A stretch of 64,000 bases of DNA, taken from assembly GCA_019637095.1 (NCBI GenBank), contig JAHBWG010000011.1:87093-151092 (forward strand). The letters run 5' to 3'. Positions 26,016-35,419 of the stretch are shown here, piece after piece (the stretch's first letter is position 1; each line of letters starts with the position of its first letter). The position numbers and the translations under genes were made by a program. The notes beneath the pieces are model-generated. The model saw only the letters and a program-made list of their open reading frames with translations, did not search any database and had not been told where the DNA came from. The stretch comes from Sandaracinaceae bacterium. Lineage in GTDB: Bacteria; Myxococcota_A; Polyangia; Polyangiales; Sandaracinaceae.

Positions 26016-28226
26016 GTGAACATCGAATCAGTGGATCGAGGCCTCGCCGGCCTGAACCCGCCGCAGCGGCGCGCGGTGCTCTACGACGGGGGCCCGCTCG
26101 TGGTGTTCGCGGGGGCGGGGAGCGGCAAGACCCGGGTGATCACCCACCGCGTCGCGCACCTCGTCGCCGAGCGCGGGGTCGCGCCTTGGAACGTGCTGGC
26201 GGTGACCTTCACCAACAAGGCGGCCGCGGAGATGCGCGAGCGCCTCGAGCGCCTCGTCGGGCCGGGCGCGCGCGACCTCTGGGTCGGGACCTTCCACGCC
26301 ACCTGCGCGCGCCTCTTGCGCCGCTACGCGAAGGAGATCGGGATCGCGCGGGACTTCTCGATCTACGACGACGGCGACACGCGCGCGATGATCAAGCGGG
26401 TGGTCGCGGACCTCGCGCTCGACGAGCGCCGCTGGGATCCGAAGTACGTCGCCGGCCGGATCGCGCGCGCCAAGCAGGAGGTGCAGGCGCCCGACGCGAT
26501 GGAGCTCGGCAGCGCGGTCGAGGAGCCGCTGCGCTCGATCTACACCCGCTACGAGGAGAAGATGCGCGCGGCCAACGCGCTCGACTTCGGCGACTTGATC
26601 TACCGCATGGTCGTCGCGCTCGAGACGGACGCGGGGCTGCGCGCCGAGCTGAGCCAGCGCTTCCGGCACCTGCTCGTCGACGAGTTCCAGGACACGAACC
26701 AGGCGCAGTACCGGCTCGTGCGCGCGCTCGGCGCGTCGCACCGCCAGCTCACGGTGGTCGGCGACGACGACCAGTCGATCTACCGCTGGCGCGGCGCCGA
26801 TCGCCGCAACCTCCTCGCCTTCCGCGACGAGTTCTCCGAGGCCGCGACGATCAAGCTCGAACAGAACTACCGCTCGACGCAGCGGATCCTGCGCGCCGCC
26901 AACGCGGTGATCACGCGCGCGAGCGACCGCGAGCCCAAGGAGCTCTGGACCGACAACCCCGAGGGTCCGAAGCTCACCGTGCTCGGCTGCGAGGACGACC
27001 GGCGCGAGGCGCAGCTCATCGTGCACGCGGTCGAGGAGCTGCGCGGCGCCGGCCGCGGGCTCGACGAGATCGCGATCTTCTATCGGATCCACGCGCAGTC
27101 GCGTGGGGTCGAGGAGGCGCTCCGCGCCGCGAACGTGCCGTACCGGATCGTCGGGGGCATGCGCTTCTACGACCGCGCCGAGATCAAGGACCTGCTCGCG
27201 TACCTGCGCGTCGTGGCGAACCCCGCCGACGACGTGAGCCTGCTGCGCATCCTGAACGTGCCCGCGCGCGGGATCGGCAAGCGCTCCATCGAGGTGTTGC
27301 TCGACCTCGCGGCGAGCCGGGGGGGCGGGGTCTACGAGGCCATCGCCGCGACGGTCGCCGAGGGCGGAGCGGCGGCGAAGAAGCTCGCGCCGTTCGTGGG
27401 GCTGATCGAGGCGCTGCGCCGCCAGAAGGCCGAGGGCGCGCCGCTCGCCGCGCTCGGCTACGCGGCCTACGCGGACAGCGGCTACGAGGGGTGGCTGAAC
27501 GAGCAGGACTCGCCCGACGCGGACGCGCGCAAGCAGAACCTGCTCGAGCTGCTCGGCGCGATGCAGCTCGCGCAAGAGGACGACGCGGAGCTCGACCTCG
27601 CCGGGTTCCTCGAGCGGGTGACCCTCGACGCCGGCGATCAAGCCGAGGGCGAGGAGGGTGAGAAGCTCACGCTGATGACCGTGCACGCCGCCAAGGGGCT
27701 CGAGTTCCCGGTGGTGATCGTCGCGGGGCTCGAGGAGGACACGTTCCCGTTCCGCCGCACGCAGGAGCCGCTCGACGTCGAGGCGCTCGAGGAGGAGCGG
27801 CGGCTCGCGTACGTGGCGCTCACGCGCGCCGAGGAGCGCCTGCTCCTCACGTGGGCGCGGGTGCGTCGCTTCTTCGGGCGCGACGTGCGGTACATGACGC
27901 CGTCGCGGTTCTTGCTCGAGCTCCCCGCCCAGGACGTGTCCTTCGCGGGCATCGCGCCGACGCGCGCGGCGACGCGCCCGAGCCCGGCGGCGTGGATCGA
28001 GCCGCCGGCGCGGCGCCCGCGGGCGGCCCCGGGGGACTCGTACGTCGATCGGTCCGAGGGCACCGACGAGGGCGGCGGCGCCTACGTCGGCATGAAGGTG
28101 CGCCACGGCAAGCTCGGCCTCGGACGGATCGTCCGCCTCGATCGCACGAGCCCGCCCCGCGCCGCCGTCGACTTCGGCGACGGCGGGCTGCGCACGATCC
28201 AGCTGAGCTACCTGTCGCCGGCGTGA
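26016..28226 (+). CDS. UvrD/PcrA-family DNA helicase
   Basis: A 736-residue SF1A helicase starting at GTG. Motifs: FAGAGSGKTRVITHR (Walker A), TFTNKAAAEMRERL, LVDEFQDTNQAQ, VVGDDDQSIYRWRGAD, LEQNYRSTQRIL, VPYRIVGGMRFYDRAEIKD and LMTVHAAKGLEFPVVIVAGL. The C-terminal 45 residues (GMKVRHGKLGLGRIVRL...VDFGDGGLR) form the Tudor-like domain by which PcrA/UvrD contact RNA polymerase. It is therefore the better candidate for the general PcrA/UvrD; the paralogue at 18.8-20.8 kb lacks this part. Function is 3'-5' unwinding in excision repair and conflict resolution. Confidence 0.92.
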   Translation: MNIESVDRGLAGLNPPQRRAVLYDGGPLVVFAGAGSGKTRVITHRVAHLVAERGVAPWNVLAVTFTNKAAAEMRERLERLVGPGARDLWVGTFHATCARLLRRYAKEIGIARDFSIYDDGDTRAMIKRVVADLALDERRWDPKYVAGRIARAKQEVQAPDAMELGSAVEEPLRSIYTRYEEKMRAANALDFGDLIYRMVVALETDAGLRAELSQRFRHLLVDEFQDTNQAQYRLVRALGASHRQLTVVGDDDQSIYRWRGADRRNLLAFRDEFSEAATIKLEQNYRSTQRILRAANAVITRASDREPKELWTDNPEGPKLTVLGCEDDRREAQLIVHAVEELRGAGRGLDEIAIFYRIHAQSRGVEEALRAANVPYRIVGGMRFYDRAEIKDLLAYLRVVANPADDVSLLRILNVPARGIGKRSIEVLLDLAASRGGGVYEAIAATVAEGGAAAKKLAPFVGLIEALRRQKAEGAPLAALGYAAYADSGYEGWLNEQDSPDADARKQNLLELLGAMQLAQEDDAELDLAGFLERVTLDAGDQAEGEEGEKLTLMTVHAAKGLEFPVVIVAGLEEDTFPFRRTQEPLDVEALEEERRLAYVALTRAEERLLLTWARVRRFFGRDVRYMTPSRFLLELPAQDVSFAGIAPTRAATRPSPAAWIEPPARRPRAAPGDSYVDRSEGTDEGGGAYVGMKVRHGKLGLGRIVRLDRTSPPRAAVDFGDGGLRTIQLSYLSPA

Positions 28227-28239
28227 CGCCGGCGCGAGC

Positions 28240-28566
28240 TCAGGCGGCCTTGCCCTTGGCCTTGTCGGCCTTCGCCGGCTTGTCGGGCTTGGGCGGAGCA
28301 TCGGCCTTCGCCTCGCTCTTGGCCTCGGCGCTCTTGCTCTCACCGGCCTCGGACTTCCCCTCGCCGGTCGACTTCTTGGCCGCGGGCTTGTGGTAGAGGT
28401 CCGCGTACCAGCCGTCGCCCTTGAGGATGAAGTTCCCGCCGCTGATGAGCCGCTGCGCCTTGGCTTTCCCGCAGCTCGGGCACTTGCGGACCGGGTTCTC
28501 GGAGATGCGCTGCTCCTTCTCCCACTGGTGTCCGCAAGCACTGCACCCGTACTCGTACGTCGGCAT
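28240..28566 (-). CDS. FmdB-family zinc-ribbon protein with Lys/Ala-rich tail
   Basis: A 108-residue protein. Residues 1-45 are an FmdB zinc ribbon: MPTYEYGC with Cys8/Cys11 and Cys29/Cys32, then QRLISGG. After residue 60 the sequence is a low-complexity tail of Lys, Ala, Glu and Ser (KAKADKAKGKAA type), probably disordered. FmdB-family proteins are putative regulators; the role is not known. It is convergent with the helicase (13 bp gap) and upstream of pspA on the opposite reading order. Confidence 0.85.
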   Translation of the reverse strand: MPTYEYGCSACGHQWEKEQRISENPVRKCPSCGKAKAQRLISGGNFILKGDGWYADLYHKPAAKKSTGEGKSEAGESKSAEAKSEAKADAPPKPDKPAKADKAKGKAA

Positions 28567-28625
28567 GGCCCGCAAGATGGGGCGCCCGCTCGGGCCGGTC
28601 AAGTGCGCGGCCCGCCGGCCGCGCC

Positions 28626-29432
<807 letters not shown>

Positions 29433-29443
29433 GACGTCCCTCC

Positions 29444-29845
29444 TCAGGCGCCTTCCGCGATCAGGTCGCGGAGCTGGGGGTGGTGCTTGCTGAGCGCGAT
29501 CGAGAAGTCGTCCAGGGTCCCGGAGAATTCGCTGAAGTCGAGGTTCTCGAGGCGCAGCGTCGCGATCATCACGAGGTCGCCGTTCACGATGCCGTAGGCG
29601 CCGTGGATCATGTCCTCCGCGTTGAAGCGCAGGAGCGTCTGATAGAGCGCCTCGCGGCGGGACGCCGGGACCTTCTCGAGCTCGAGGACCTTGAGCCGGA
29701 AGATCACCAGCTCCTCGGTGATGCCCACGACGATGTGGTCGCGCGCGTCCGACGGGTCGGTCACGAGCCACGTGTCGTCGGCGACCATCTTGTGGGGATG
29801 GCCCGACCGCGTCAGGTAGGCCTCGATGTCCTCTCTCGTCCGCAT
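29444..29845 (-). CDS. YbjN-like small protein upstream of pspA
   Basis: A 133-residue single-domain protein with alternating strands and helices (DTWLVTDPSDARDHIVVGIT, LVIFRLKVLELEKVP, LYQTLLRFNAEDMIHGAYGI, DLVMIATLRLENLD). This is the layout of the YbjN / type III secretion chaperone-like fold. It is the first gene of a two-gene unit with pspA (11-bp gap), so it probably acts with PspA in membrane stress, perhaps as a chaperone. Assignment is from pattern, not from a specific motif. Confidence 0.65.
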   Translation of the reverse strand: MRTREDIEAYLTRSGHPHKMVADDTWLVTDPSDARDHIVVGITEELVIFRLKVLELEKVPASRREALYQTLLRFNAEDMIHGAYGIVNGDLVMIATLRLENLDFSEFSGTLDDFSIALSKHHPQLRDLIAEGA

Positions 29846-29931
29846 TCGCCTCCTCGATCCGCCGCGCGACGATGGGGGTGCGCAGCGCGCGCGAGCCTAC
29901 CGCCGATCGGGTTTGCCGGACAAGGCGCGCG

Positions 29932-29952
29932 GGCCCGGGGTTATTCCGGGCC
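29932..29952 (-). terminator. Hairpin terminator of the GNAT-like gene
   Basis: A 7-bp GC stem (GGCCCGG / CCGGGCC) with a 7-base loop, starting about 10 bp past the stop of the minus-strand gene. No T-tract follows, as for other hairpins in this genome segment. Confidence 0.5.
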
Positions 29953-29961
29953 GCGTGCGGC

Positions 29962-30858
29962 TCACATCTCTTCGTCGGTCGGGTTGACGAGCTTGCGCGT
30001 CCAGAGGATCGCGTCCTTGCGCGCGCCGCTCGAGTAGATCCCGCCGGCGAGCAGGCCCGTCTTGCGGAAGCCGGTCGCGGTGTAGGCGGTCGCGACGCCG
30101 ATGTCGTCGCTCGGCGCGAAGCCGAACGCGCTGACGATCCCGCGGTCCTCGAGCTGCTGGCAGAGCACGCGCATGCCGGCGGTGACCGCGAGCACGTCGA
30201 GGTCGTCCTCCGGCGGGCGGAGCACCTCGATGAGCGAGTGCCCGAAGCAGTCCTGGTACTCCGCGCTCAGGTAGTTGGGCCGGCCGCGCTTGGACGTCGC
30301 CTCGACGAAGATGCGCGACGCCTCGCGGCCGAAGTCGTCGAACGAGTTCAGGCCCTTGTCCTTGCGCCACACCTCGTCGCGCGCCTTGTGCGCGGCGGCG
30401 GCCTCGATCTCGGTGATCGTGACCGACGAGAGATCCTCGGGCACCTCGCGCGCGTTCTTCTTGCCGTGCGCGACCGTGCGCTCGGCGAGGCGCACGGCCT
30501 CCGCGCTCAGCTCGAGCGACGCCGTGCGCTCGTTGATCAGGCAGCCGCACAGGTGGCCGTCGCTCCGCTTGTAGAAACCGGGGATCGTGCCCTCGCGCAC
30601 GAAGCCGACCCGCGTCCACGACGAGACCTCGTCCTTCTCGACGAGCGTGATCACCTTCTCGACGCCCTCGCGCTTGGCGACGGACTGGATGAACAGCCGC
30701 TTCGCGGGCAACGCGCCGGAGCGGAAGTCGATCACGCGGATGAAGCCGATGCGGCGGTTCAAGAGCAGGCACAAGAACGCGCTGTCGCTCTTGAAGTGGA
30801 GCTCCTCCACCATCGGAGCCTTCGTCGTGTTGCGCGCCGTCGCGGTAGCCCTGGCCAT
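29962..30858 (-). CDS. GNAT-like protein of unknown function
   Basis: A 298-residue protein. Residues about 20-110 resemble acetyltransferases of the beta-lysine acetyltransferase type: KRLFIQSVAKREGVEKVITLVE, WTRVGFVREGTIPGFYKRSDGHLCG. The second half (about 150-298) has no match I recognise but ends with a GNAT-like ATAYTATGFRKTGLLAGGIY segment. The ATG at 30858 is chosen over an upstream one because CCCAGGGGTG forms a good Shine-Dalgarno and a near-consensus promoter lies just upstream. It is monocistronic. Substrate unknown. Confidence 0.72.
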   Translation of the reverse strand: MARATATARNTTKAPMVEELHFKSDSAFLCLLLNRRIGFIRVIDFRSGALPAKRLFIQSVAKREGVEKVITLVEKDEVSSWTRVGFVREGTIPGFYKRSDGHLCGCLINERTASLELSAEAVRLAERTVAHGKKNAREVPEDLSSVTITEIEAAAAHKARDEVWRKDKGLNSFDDFGREASRIFVEATSKRGRPNYLSAEYQDCFGHSLIEVLRPPEDDLDVLAVTAGMRVLCQQLEDRGIVSAFGFAPSDDIGVATAYTATGFRKTGLLAGGIYSSGARKDAILWTRKLVNPTDEEM

Positions 30859-30884
30859 GAACACCCCTGGGTTGAAGGCGCAGC

Positions 30885-30913
30885 ACCATAGGTCGCGCTC
30901 CAAAACGTGTCAA
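30885..30913 (-). promoter_or_regulatory. Near-consensus sigma-70 promoter
   Basis: On the minus strand, TTGACA (30913-30908), 17-bp spacer and TATGGT (30890-30885). The start would be about 25 bases before the ATG at 30858. The -35 box is perfect, unusual in this GC-rich sequence, so the GNAT-like gene is probably well expressed in growth. Confidence 0.75.
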
Positions 30914-30937
30914 CGTCGGGGCACCCGCGCGGATTGT

Positions 30938-32353
30938 TCAAGGATCTCGCCGGTACACCGCCTCGGTCGCGGCCTCGCGCAGGAGCACCTCGTAGAGGTC
31001 GGGGGCGCTCGCGCCGGCCTCGCGCGCGGCCGCCGCGCGCTCGAGCGCGTCGTCGATCGCGACCGCGAACACGTCCTCGTCGACCGCGCCCTCGATCACG
31101 CGGCCGCTCACGTAGAACGTCGGCGTCGAGCGCGCGCCGAGCCGCCTCGCGAGCGCGATGTCCGCGTCGATGGCGGCGTCGTGCTCCGTCCCGGCGACGG
31201 CCGCCTCGAAGCGCGCGAGGTCGAGGCCGAGCTCCTCCGCGTAGACCGCGAGGTCGTGGCGCCCGAGCGCGCGGCGGTTCTCGACGAGCACGTCGTGCAT
31301 GCGCCAGAAGCCCTCGTCGCCCTGCTGCGCGTACGCCTCCATCGCCGCCCGCGCGGCCGGGCGCGCGCGCGCGTGGCCGGGCAGCGGGTTGTGGCGGAAG
31401 ACGTAGCGGAGCTGGTCCGGGTAGCGCGCGTCGAGCGCCTCGAGCGTGGGTACCACGCTCCCGCACCACGGGCACTCGAAGTCGCTGAACATCACGATGG
31501 TGACCGGGGCGTCGGCCGCGCCGCGCTGCGGCCGCCCGTCGATCGGCACCGCGTAGAGCACACGGCGATCGAGCCGGATCCGCGCGCGCTCGCGCTCGAG
31601 CGCCTCGCGGCTCGGCGCGCGCTCGAGCGACTCGCGCATCGCGGCCGCGTAGAGCAGCCGGCGCGGGACGCCGCGCGCCATCGCCTGCCGCGCGAGCGAG
31701 GCCTCCTCTTCGAAGACCGCGCCGAGCTCGGCGAGCGAGAGCGCCCCGAGGATCATGCGGCCGTTCAGGAAGTACGTCGGGGTGCCGCGCACGCCCGCGC
31801 GGTCGGCGACGCCGAGGTCGTCCTCGACGCGCGCGGCATGGCGCTGGAAGCGGATCGCGTCGCGCACGGCGCCCGCGTCGAGGCCGAGGCCCGCGGCGAG
31901 GCGCGACAGGCCGCGGTCGTGGAGCGCGTCGGGGCTCTCGAGGATCGCGTCGTGCATCGCCCAGAAGCCGTCGACGCCGCGCTGCGCGCGCGCCTCCTCG
32001 ACGGCCATCGCCGCGTCCATCGCGCGCTCGTGCATCGGCAGCGGGAGGTGGCGGTGGTGGACGCGCAGCGCGTCTGGGTGCGCCGCGAGCAGCTCGTCGA
32101 AGACCTCCGCCATCTGCTGGCAGTACGGGCACTCGAAGTCGGTGAACACGACGAGCGTGACGAGCGGCTCCGCCGCGCCGCGGCCGGGCGAGTCGTCGAG
32201 CGGCACGTGCACGCGCGCGAGATCGGGCCGCTCCGCCCACGGCCCGTCGACGGCCGGGGGCTCGTCGAGCGTGGCGGCGACGGGGGCCGCGCCGCCGCAC
32301 GACGCGAGCAGGAGGGCGAGCGCGAGCCATCGAGCCACGCCGGTTGATGCCAT
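30938..32353 (-). CDS. Lipoprotein with two DsbA-like thioredoxin domains
   Basis: A 471-residue lipoprotein (signal WLALALLLASC, cysteine 19). Two tandem DsbA-type domains follow. Domain 1 has CPYC at 75-78 and the cis-proline loop GTPTYFLNG near 190; domain 2 has CPWC at 294-297 and STPTFYVSG near 410. Both keep the pattern F(T/S)DFECP(Y/W)C and the helical insertion with HxLPxP. The protein should act in disulfide formation or exchange outside the cytoplasm. ATG at 32353 is chosen because it begins the signal; an open frame reaches a TTG at 32434 that overlaps the upstream stop. A triple-DsbA gene lies 1 kb upstream. Confidence 0.88.
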   Translation of the reverse strand: MASTGVARWLALALLLASCGGAAPVAATLDEPPAVDGPWAERPDLARVHVPLDDSPGRGAAEPLVTLVVFTDFECPYCQQMAEVFDELLAAHPDALRVHHRHLPLPMHERAMDAAMAVEEARAQRGVDGFWAMHDAILESPDALHDRGLSRLAAGLGLDAGAVRDAIRFQRHAARVEDDLGVADRAGVRGTPTYFLNGRMILGALSLAELGAVFEEEASLARQAMARGVPRRLLYAAAMRESLERAPSREALERERARIRLDRRVLYAVPIDGRPQRGAADAPVTIVMFSDFECPWCGSVVPTLEALDARYPDQLRYVFRHNPLPGHARARPAARAAMEAYAQQGDEGFWRMHDVLVENRRALGRHDLAVYAEELGLDLARFEAAVAGTEHDAAIDADIALARRLGARSTPTFYVSGRVIEGAVDEDVFAVAIDDALERAAAAREAGASAPDLYEVLLREAATEAVYRRDP

Positions 32354-32430
32354 GGCCCGCGCGCGAAGCAAAGCGGTGCAGGCTCGGACTCGGTCGCGAA
32401 GGACATCGGTCTTCGCCATGACTTCAGGGG

Positions 32431-33054
32431 TCAATCTTCATCGCGGTGCTGCGCGATCTCCCACAGCTCGATGAACTTGTCGCGGACGTAGGGATCCAGC
32501 TGCAACGCGAAGTCTCGCGGGATCTCCGCCACACCGATCAGCCGCATCACATCGGTGAGGTCCTGCATCCTGTGGGGCGCAGTCATGCCGGAGGCGAGCT
32601 TGAGCTCGATCAGCGCCGGGAGGCCGAGCACACGGTACTTGTCGCCAGCGATCGACACGCTCTTCGGCTCGGGCATCACGACGGGTTTTGGCTTTCCGTC
32701 TCCGGGGTAGTCGCCGGTGATCAAGAAATCGATCTTGACGCCGTGCACGGCGTCTCTCACCGCCTTGCCGCCCGCACGCAGGTTGAGGTAGCCGCGGCCG
32801 AGCCACTGCTCTTTGAACTGCGCGAGCCCTTCCCGTGTGATCAGGACGTCCACGTCCTCGGTCGCGCGCACGAATCCGTGGACGCCGAGGCTCAGCGCGC
32901 CCGCGATCGCGTAGTCGATGCCCGCATCGTCGAGATGGCGGGCGATCGCTTCGGCAGCGAGGTGCAGGGGCGACTTGCCCACGAAATATTCTCCCAGATA
33001 CCCGAGGATCGCGTCGACGCGACGGTCGAGCGCCTCACCACCGAGGCTGTCCAC
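32431..33054 (-). CDS. Nucleotidyltransferase-fold protein (AbiEii/DUF6036-like)
   Basis: A 207-residue protein with the DNA polymerase beta-type minimal nucleotidyltransferase pattern: IDYAIAGALSLGVHGFVRATEDVDVLI (in parts: AGALSLGVHG, ATEDVDVLI) with a following acidic strand VKIDFLITGD. Such proteins include nucleotidyltransferase toxins and antibiotic-modifying enzymes. No antitoxin partner is visible next to it. The coding sequence is less GC-biased than its neighbours, which may mean later acquisition. It sits between the two multi-DsbA genes on the same strand. Confidence 0.78.
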   Translation of the reverse strand: MDSLGGEALDRRVDAILGYLGEYFVGKSPLHLAAEAIARHLDDAGIDYAIAGALSLGVHGFVRATEDVDVLITREGLAQFKEQWLGRGYLNLRAGGKAVRDAVHGVKIDFLITGDYPGDGKPKPVVMPEPKSVSIAGDKYRVLGLPALIELKLASGMTAPHRMQDLTDVMRLIGVAEIPRDFALQLDPYVRDKFIELWEIAQHRDED

Positions 33055-33147
33055 GACGGAAGGTTAGCACGCGCCGAGCCGGGCTCCGTGCAGCGCCACG
33101 TGCCCCGATGCCACGAGGCCGAGGTGAACGAGCCGGCGCTGAAACGG

Positions 33148-33182
33148 ACGAGGCCGCCCCCCGGGGTGGGGAGCGGCCTCGT
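33148..33182 (-). terminator. Hairpin terminator of the triple-DsbA gene
   Basis: A perfect 10-bp stem (ACGAGGCCGC / GCGGCCTCGT) whose loop can pair further (CCCC...GGGG). It is about 47 bp downstream of the minus-strand stop. No long T-tract. Confidence 0.6.
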
Positions 33183-33228
33183 GGGGGGTCACGCCTCCTC
33201 GAGGGAGGCGCTCACGCGGTCACGCGGA

Positions 33229-35301
33229 TCACTGGCCGAGCGCGCGGTTGATCGCCGCCTCGAAGGCGGGGAAGGGCTGCGCGCCCTGGACGAGCCGGCC
33301 GTTGATGAAGCAGCTCGGCGTGCCGATGCGGGCACCGGCGTTCTGCACCGCGTCCATGTCCGCCTGGACGGCGGCCTGGTGGGTGCGGTTGTCGAGCGCG
33401 GCGCGGAAGCGGTTCATGTCGATCCCGCCGACCTGCTGCGCGAAGCGCTCGAGGTTCTCGCGCGAGAGCTCGCGCTGGTTCTGGAAGAGGAGGTCGTGGT
33501 ACTGCCAGAACTTCGTCGAGCCGCCCTGCGCGAACACCTCGCGCGCGGCCTCGGCCGCGGGCCCGGCGTTCTGGTGGAAGGGCAGCGGGTAGTCGCGCCA
33601 CACGATCCGCACCTGGTTGCCGTAGCGCTCGACGACCTGGTCGAGCGTCGGCCCGATGCGCGAGCAGAAGGGGCACTCGAAGTCGCTGAAGATCTGGATC
33701 GTGACGCGCGCGTTGGCCGGCCCGCGGGTCGGCGCGTTGCGCGGCACGGCGATCTCGTAGACCTGGTCGGGCGGCGGCTCGGCCGGCTCGGCCGGGCGCG
33801 CCGGCGCGGCGGCGCCGGGGAGCATCTGCGGCGAGGTGTGCCCGTCGCGGATGAGCGCGTCGTAGATCTGGGCGCGCGGGGTGCCGCTCTCGATGAGGCG
33901 CCGCGCACGCGCGAGCTCCTCGTTGATCACGGCCTCGAACGCCGGGAACGGCTGCGCGCCGCGGAGGTTGCGCCCGTTGATGAAGAAGGACGGCGTGCCG
34001 CTCGCGCCGAGCTGGCGCGCGAGCGCCTGGTCGGCCTCGATGGCGGCCTGGTGCGTGTGCTCGTCGAGCGCGCGGCGGAACTGCGCCATGTTGATGCGCG
34101 GCAGCGCCTGCGCCCACTGCTCGAGGTTCTCGCGCGTGAGGTTCTGCTGATTCTCGAAGAGGGTGTCGTGGTAGGCCCAGAACGCCTCGTCGCCGAGCTG
34201 ACGCTGCACCTCCATCGAGGCCTCCGCCGCGGGCATCGCGTTCGGGTGGAAGGGCAGCGGGTTGTGCTTGAACACGACCCGCACGTCGTTGCCCCAGCGC
34301 TCACGGATCTGCTGGATCGTCGGGCCGACGCGCGCGCAGAAGGGGCACTGGAACTCGCTGAACTCGACGATCGTCACGAGCGCGTTCGCCGGGCCCTTGG
34401 CGGGCGAGTTGCCGACCGGCACGCGGTAGATCGCGGCCGGGTCCGGCTGCGGGGGCGCCGGGCGATCCGCCTCGGGCTGCGACGGCTCGGGCGGCGGCGA
34501 GGTGCGCGCGGTGCGCATGAGCGCGGCGTACACCTGGTTGCGCGGCGTGCCGGCGCGCACCATGCGCTGCGCGTTCGCGAGCTCCTGGCGCACGATGCGG
34601 TCGAAGTTCTCGTACGGCTGCGCGCCGCTGAGGTTCACGCCGTTGATGAAGAACGCCGGCGTGCCGCGCGCGCCGAGCTGGTTGGCGGCCGCCTGGTCGC
34701 GGGTGATGGACGCCTGGTGCGCGTTCGTGTCGAGCGCGCGCCGGAAGCGGTTCATGTCGAGGTTGAGCTGCTGCGCGTAGCGCTCGAGGTCGGGGCGCGT
34801 GAGCGCGGCGCGGTTCTCGAAGAGGACCCCGTGCATCGCCCAGAACTTCTCGTTGCCGCCCTGCGCGTAGGCCTCGAGCGCGGCCTGCGCGGCGGGGCCC
34901 GCGTTCTGGTGGAAGGGCAGCGGGTTGTCCCGCCACACGATGCGGAGGTTGTTGCCGTGCTCGTTCATCAGCCGCGTGAGCGTCGGCTCGACGCGCTGGC
35001 AGAAGGGGCACTCGTAGTCGGACCACATGACGATGGTCACGAGGGCGTCGTCGGGGCCGCGCTGGGGCGCGTTCTCCGGCACTTCGGCGCGCAGCCGCAC
35101 GACCTCGCCCTCGGCGGCGGGGGCGTCGGCGGCGGCGCCGGCGCTCGGCTCTTCGCCGCCGCGCCGCGGGCTGTCGTCGACGTTGATCGTCGCCAGCCGA
35201 GACTCGCCGTCGCCGCTACCGCTGTGGCCGATCAGGTTCCCGATCGCCAAGCCCGCGACGAAGGCGATCAAGATCGAGATGATCGCAGATCCCTTGCTCA
35301 T
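33229..35301 (-). CDS. Membrane-anchored protein with three tandem DsbA-like domains
   Basis: A 690-residue protein with an N-terminal membrane anchor (AIISILIAFVAGLAIGNLIG, residues 6-25, no obvious cleavage). Three homologous DsbA-like domains follow, each with a CPFC active site (98-101, 319-322, 543-546), a conserved PLPFHxNAxPAAEA helix start and a cis-proline loop GTPxFFING (GTPSCFING in the third). Ala/Pro/Glu-rich linkers separate the domains. It should be a periplasmic oxidoreductase with three redox sites on one tether. The third loop adds an extra cysteine. Together with the neighbouring lipoprotein, five DsbA-like domains are encoded within 4.4 kb. Confidence 0.9.
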   Translation of the reverse strand: MSKGSAIISILIAFVAGLAIGNLIGHSGSGDGESRLATINVDDSPRRGGEEPSAGAAADAPAAEGEVVRLRAEVPENAPQRGPDDALVTIVMWSDYECPFCQRVEPTLTRLMNEHGNNLRIVWRDNPLPFHQNAGPAAQAALEAYAQGGNEKFWAMHGVLFENRAALTRPDLERYAQQLNLDMNRFRRALDTNAHQASITRDQAAANQLGARGTPAFFINGVNLSGAQPYENFDRIVRQELANAQRMVRAGTPRNQVYAALMRTARTSPPPEPSQPEADRPAPPQPDPAAIYRVPVGNSPAKGPANALVTIVEFSEFQCPFCARVGPTIQQIRERWGNDVRVVFKHNPLPFHPNAMPAAEASMEVQRQLGDEAFWAYHDTLFENQQNLTRENLEQWAQALPRINMAQFRRALDEHTHQAAIEADQALARQLGASGTPSFFINGRNLRGAQPFPAFEAVINEELARARRLIESGTPRAQIYDALIRDGHTSPQMLPGAAAPARPAEPAEPPPDQVYEIAVPRNAPTRGPANARVTIQIFSDFECPFCSRIGPTLDQVVERYGNQVRIVWRDYPLPFHQNAGPAAEAAREVFAQGGSTKFWQYHDLLFQNQRELSRENLERFAQQVGGIDMNRFRAALDNRTHQAAVQADMDAVQNAGARIGTPSCFINGRLVQGAQPFPAFEAAINRALGQ

Positions 35302-35400
35302 GTTCGTTCAAACCTTTCCAGGCGCTCGCGCGCAGACACACGCCGCGCGAGCACACGTTCGTCGTTCACTCGTTCGTTGTCGTTGGTGGGTCGTGGGTGG

Positions 35401-35419
35401 GGCGCCCCGAGCGGGCGCC
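35401..35419 (-). terminator. Hairpin directly after a minus-strand stop
   Basis: A 7-bp stem (GGCGCCC / GGGCGCC) with a CGAGC loop, adjacent to the stop of the small secreted protein. It separates that gene from the triple-DsbA gene. Confidence 0.45.
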
